In this document: one piece after another, positions 59,676 through 64,000 of the stretch
Layout of the letters: every line of letters starts with the position of its first letter
How positions within the stretch are numbered: position 1 is the stretch's first letter
NCBI GenBank assembly: GCA_963728475.1
Contig: CAVSKL010000001.1
Location: 1,550,001-1,614,000, forward strand
Direction of reading: 5' to 3'
DNA: 64,000 nt
From: CAVSKL01 sp963728475 [NCBI: Candidatus Eiseniibacteriota bacterium]
GTDB lineage: Bacteria; Eisenbacteria; RBG-16-71-46; JABDJR01
Position numbers and translations under genes: made by a program
Notes under the pieces: model-generated
Told to the model about the DNA's origin: nothing
Database searches by the model: none
The model's input: only the letters and a program-made list of their open reading frames with translations

Positions 59676-61242
59676 TGCCGCTCCGCCGGCTTCTGGCCTA
59701 CCGGTTCCGCTCTCTCTGGAACGCCACCCTCTCCCGCCACGCCCGCAATCGCCGTCTCAACTGGGTGATGGCCCTGTTCGTGATCCCCTGGTCGTTCTTC
59801 TTCTTCGGCGGGGTGGGCTACGGGATGGGGCTCCGGGTCCGCCTCGCCGGCAACGGCGCCCTGGCCATGACCTGGATCGCCACCGCCCTCCTCGCCGGGG
59901 AGTTCCTGCTCATGCTGGTGGGGGAGGTGGGAGGATTCGCCAACCTCCTCTTCTTCTCCGGGCGCGGGGTGTGGCTGCGCCGCGCCCCCATCCCCGGCCG
60001 GCGGTTCCTGGCCTACCAGATCATCGAGGGATCGCTGGTCATGGCGGCGGTCCCGACGCTCTTCCTCCTGGCCATCTACCTGAGCGTCCTCATGGGTTAC
60101 CGGCCGGCGTGGAGCACGCTCGTCATGGGCCTGGCCACCTTCGGGTTGGTCCGGGTGCTGCCGCTCGGGGTCTCGCTGGTGGCGCTGTGGATCCTGGTCC
60201 CGCGCACCCATCGAGAGAGCTTCCGCTGGCTGGACGCCGCTCTCGGTATCCTCTTCGGCCTCCTCATGCTCGCGCTCTGGCGCCTGGAGTACCGGCCCGA
60301 TCTCATGGAACACGTGCTGCGCGGCGGCTTCCTCCCCGCGGTGCCCGGTTATCTCCGGATCCTCTTTCCCCCCGCGGCGCTGGGGATCCTCACCGGAGCG
60401 GTGCTGGAGGGGGGGCATCTGCCGCTCGAGACCCTGGTCCTGGCGTTGACCCAGGCCGCGCTCCTCATCGGGTTGCCGGTGGCGCTGGCGGCCCGCCTGA
60501 TCGAGACCGGACGGTTCCCCGAGGCCTCGGGTGGGTTCGCCCGGTCGCGGAGCTGGTGGACGGGTCCCTCCGGCCCGGTGGCGGCCATGGTGCGCAAGGA
60601 CCTCACGGTGTTCGCCCGCGAGGGGCGTCTGGGCCTGCGGTTGCTCTCCTCGGCCACCGTGACCTTCGTGGTGTTGTGGCTGGTGGTGGGGGCGTCCAGG
60701 GTCGGCGCGGTGGCTCCGGCGCTGCTCCTGGTGTTCATCCTCGCCTCGGAGGCGGGGACGCTGGTGATCCCGTCCGAGGGACGGGCGGTGGTGTGGTCGT
60801 CGATGGCTCCGGTCACCCCGCGGCGCTTCATTCTGGCCAAGACCGCTTCCGCGCTGATGCTCACGGTGACGGTGACCGCGCCTTTCGCCCTGGGCCTGGG
60901 CCTCTTCAAGCGCTGGTCCCCGGAGAGCTGGGGGCAGATGGCGGTGGCGGGCCCGGCGGTGGCGCTCTTCGGGGTGGCCATGGGATTGTTCCTGGCGGTG
61001 CGGTGGGGGCGGTTCGACTGGGACGATCCCCGGCGGATGCTCCAGCCCGCCGCCCATCTCGTTCACGCCCTGGTCATGCTCACCGGGTTCGTCCTGATGG
61101 CGGGGGCGGGGGCGGCGTTCGAGTTCGGCGCGTCCGGGTTCGCGCCGTGGGTGCTGGGGCTCCTCACCGCGCTCTGCGCGGCCGGGGCGGTGCTGGGGCT
61201 GGTGGACGCGGTGCGGATCGCGCGCGCGAAGGAGTGGGTGTT

Positions 61243-61246
<4 letters not shown>
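59675..61246 (+). CDS. ABC transporter permease
   Basis: 523 residues from ATG 59675, which shares its A with the TGA of the ATPase gene. About twelve hydrophobic segments are visible, in two halves separated by a cytoplasmic stretch near residue 290-310 (MVRKDLTVFAREGRLGLRLL, the coupling-type sequence also seen in ABC-2-like exporters). Long helices include VVLWLVVGAS and VMLTGFVLMAGAGAAF. It forms an exporter with the preceding ATPase. Its stop overlaps the next start (GTGA). Confidence 0.82.
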
Positions 61247-62613
<1,367 letters not shown>

Positions 62614-62663
62614 ACGCCCGGTTTCGCCGCCCGGCAGCGCCGGTGCGCCGCTCCCGGACGGGG

Positions 62664-62700
62664 CGCGGCCCGGGCCGGCTTGCGCCGGACCCGGGCCGCG
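62664..62700. terminator. Very stable hairpin between convergent genes
   Basis: CGCGGCCCGGG (62664-62674) pairs with 62690-62700. The stem continues CCGGC/GCCGG with one bulged A around a TTGC loop, for 16 base pairs in all. It sits between converging genes and probably acts as a bidirectional terminator; there is no T-tract. Confidence 0.55.
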
Positions 62701-62717
62701 GGGGGGATCGAACGGGA

Positions 62718-64000
62718 TCAGGCCGGCCGGATGTTCTGGTTCACCCGGAACACGTTCCCGGGGTCGTACTGCTGCTTGATCCGGGCCAGCCGTTCGTAGT
62801 TCGGACCATAGGCCGCCTTCACCCGGCCGGCCTCCTCGGCGGTCATGAAGTTCACGTACACGCTTCCCATGGCGTGGGGGGTGAGATCGTCGAAAACCTT
62901 CCTCGCCCACGTGATCACCTTGCCGTCGTCCTCCGGCAGGGTCCACCGGGCGTGCACGTTGACCACGAAATTGGCCGGGCGATGCGCGTAGGCGGTGGCT
63001 TCCACCGGCACCCGGGACGCGGCCCCTCCCAGCTGGCCGAGGAAGAGTTCGCACTGGGGGTCGGGAATGGTTCCGGCGCTGTCGATGAGCACGTCGATCA
63101 TCCCGTCGGAGATCTCGGCGAAGTTGTGCGACTTCCAGTAGTTCCGCGCTCCGGGGGTGAGAAGCGGGTCGAAGGTCTGCTGCCAGGCGGTGTAGGGGGC
63201 GGGACCGAGGTGCTCTCCCACCGCTTTCCCAAGGCCTCGGAACGGGGCGATTTCCTTCTCGGCGGCGGCCGGCGTCCCGGCGTGACAGACGGCCAGGGCC
63301 AGGATCAGGGTTCCGTGGACCGGCTCCGGCAGGAAGGGGAGCGGCGGGGCGTGCCGTAGCACCGCCCACACCGTCAGGTCATCGGAACTCGTCGCGGCCA
63401 GGTCCCGGTAGCCGCGGAGCACCTTTCGTGCCTCGGAGATGGGGAACACGACGAGTCCGGCGGTCACCTGAGGATCGCGCGGGTGGAGGTCGAACTCGAA
63501 ACGGGTCACCGCTCCGAAGTTGCCCCCGCCGCCCCGGAGGGCCCAGAACAGGTCCGGGTTCTCGTCCTTCGACACGTGCAACGTCTCGCCGCCGGCGGTG
63601 ACCAGGTCGGCCCCGGCCAGGCTGTCCACGGTGAGCCCGTGCTTGCGGGAGAGCCAGCCGAAGCCCCCGCCCAGGGTCAGCCCGGCCACCCCGGTGGTGG
63701 AGTTGATCCCGGTCGGCACCACCAGCGATTGGGCCTGCGCCGCCGCGTCGAAGTCCGCCAGCCGCGCGCCGGGGCCGACGAGGGCACGGCGGGTCTTTCC
63801 GTCGACGGTGACCGCGTTCATCGGCGAAAGATCCACCAGGACGCCCCCGTCGGTGAGCGAACTCCCCGCGATGTTGTGGCCGCCGCCGCGGACGCTCATG
63901 AGAAGTCCGTGGTCCCGGACGAAACGGATCACGTGGGCGGCGTCTCCGGCGGTCTTGCACCGCGCGATCAGGCCGGGCCGGCGGTCGATCATGGCGTTCC
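62718..64000 (-). CDS. FAD-linked oxidase, berberine-bridge-like (5' partial)
   Basis: The frame is still open at the window edge; the visible 427 residues lack only the N-terminus. PCMH-type FAD domain: the covalent-flavin His is in SVRGGGHNIAGSS, and GVAGLTLGGGFGWLSRKHG is the second flavin loop. The Cys that makes the second covalent link in berberine bridge enzyme is Asn here (TGINSTTGVAG), so attachment is probably through His only. The C-terminal BBE domain ends YDPGNVFRVNQNIRPA. Such enzymes oxidise sugars, alcohols or secondary metabolites. It is convergent with the sigma-54 activator gene. Confidence 0.9.
   Translation of the reverse strand, partial: NAMIDRRPGLIARCKTAGDAAHVIRFVRDHGLLMSVRGGGHNIAGSSLTDGGVLVDLSPMNAVTVDGKTRRALVGPGARLADFDAAAQAQSLVVPTGINSTTGVAGLTLGGGFGWLSRKHGLTVDSLAGADLVTAGGETLHVSKDENPDLFWALRGGGGNFGAVTRFEFDLHPRDPQVTAGLVVFPISEARKVLRGYRDLAATSSDDLTVWAVLRHAPPLPFLPEPVHGTLILALAVCHAGTPAAAEKEIAPFRGLGKAVGEHLGPAPYTAWQQTFDPLLTPGARNYWKSHNFAEISDGMIDVLIDSAGTIPDPQCELFLGQLGGAASRVPVEATAYAHRPANFVVNVHARWTLPEDDGKVITWARKVFDDLTPHAMGSVYVNFMTAEEAGRVKAAYGPNYERLARIKQQYDPGNVFRVNQNIRPA

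Overview
This is a very GC-rich (about 70% by eye), densely coded bacterial chromosome segment with 48 protein genes and no tRNA, rRNA, CRISPR array or insertion sequence that I could recognise. Several large secreted proteins end in FlgD/T9SS-like C-terminal domains, a PorV-type outer-membrane protein is present, there is an LpxH lipid A enzyme, and Omp85, HtrA and Zn-transport genes look Gram-negative. This combination, together with many TPR proteins and sigma-54 activators, points to an uncultured FCB-related or Eisenbacteria-like lineage. That placement is inference, not a search result.

Layout. 1-2904: a truncated zinc-finger anti-sigma factor, a bactofilin-like membrane protein and a secreted beta-helix protein. 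3183-4223: secreted zinc protease with a sorting domain. 4230-9570 (minus strand): NtrY/NtrX two-component system, an Omp85-type barrel and a DUF4390 protein. 9895-11236: small Cys-rich exported protein and a diheme cytochrome c. 11252-12862: RlmN and an ArsR regulator. 13200-18586: a small repeat-bearing secreted protein, a giant TPR-GAF-AAA+ sigma-54 activator, and an AAA ATPase behind a near-consensus sigma-54 promoter. 18587-19248: a 660-base gene-free stretch crowded with hairpins. 19249-31369: CPBP protease, fibronectin-type lipoprotein (sigma-54 promoter), DUF4384 protein, M6 protease, PorV and subtilisin. 31469-42473: LpxH, HtrA, M23 and AmiC cell-wall enzymes, STAS and CheW proteins, copper ATPase, beta-CASP hydrolase, RRM protein. 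42579-46866: FAD oxidoreductase, and a Zn/Mn ABC operon whose ATPase gene carries two frameshifts. 46923-57928: unknown coiled-coil protein, second HtrA, propeller lipoprotein, degenerate IrrE-like protein, FAH hydrolase, TPR protein and a YhaO/YhaN (Mre11/Rad50-like) pair. 58032-62613: secreted protein, ABC transporter and a third sigma-54 activator. 62718-64000: truncated FAD-linked oxidase.

Regulation is the most coherent theme. There are three sigma-54 activators and three close matches to the -24/-12 sigma-54 promoter, in front of a secreted protease, the AAA ATPase and a lipoprotein. Many other genes show a TAnnnT -10 box only 6-10 bases before the start codon, suggesting leaderless or near-leaderless transcripts. 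The best candidates for something undescribed are the 13200-19016 block (small secreted repeat protein, TPR activator, sigma-54-driven AAA ATPase, hairpin array) and the YhaO/YhaN pair, which has lost several catalytic residues.
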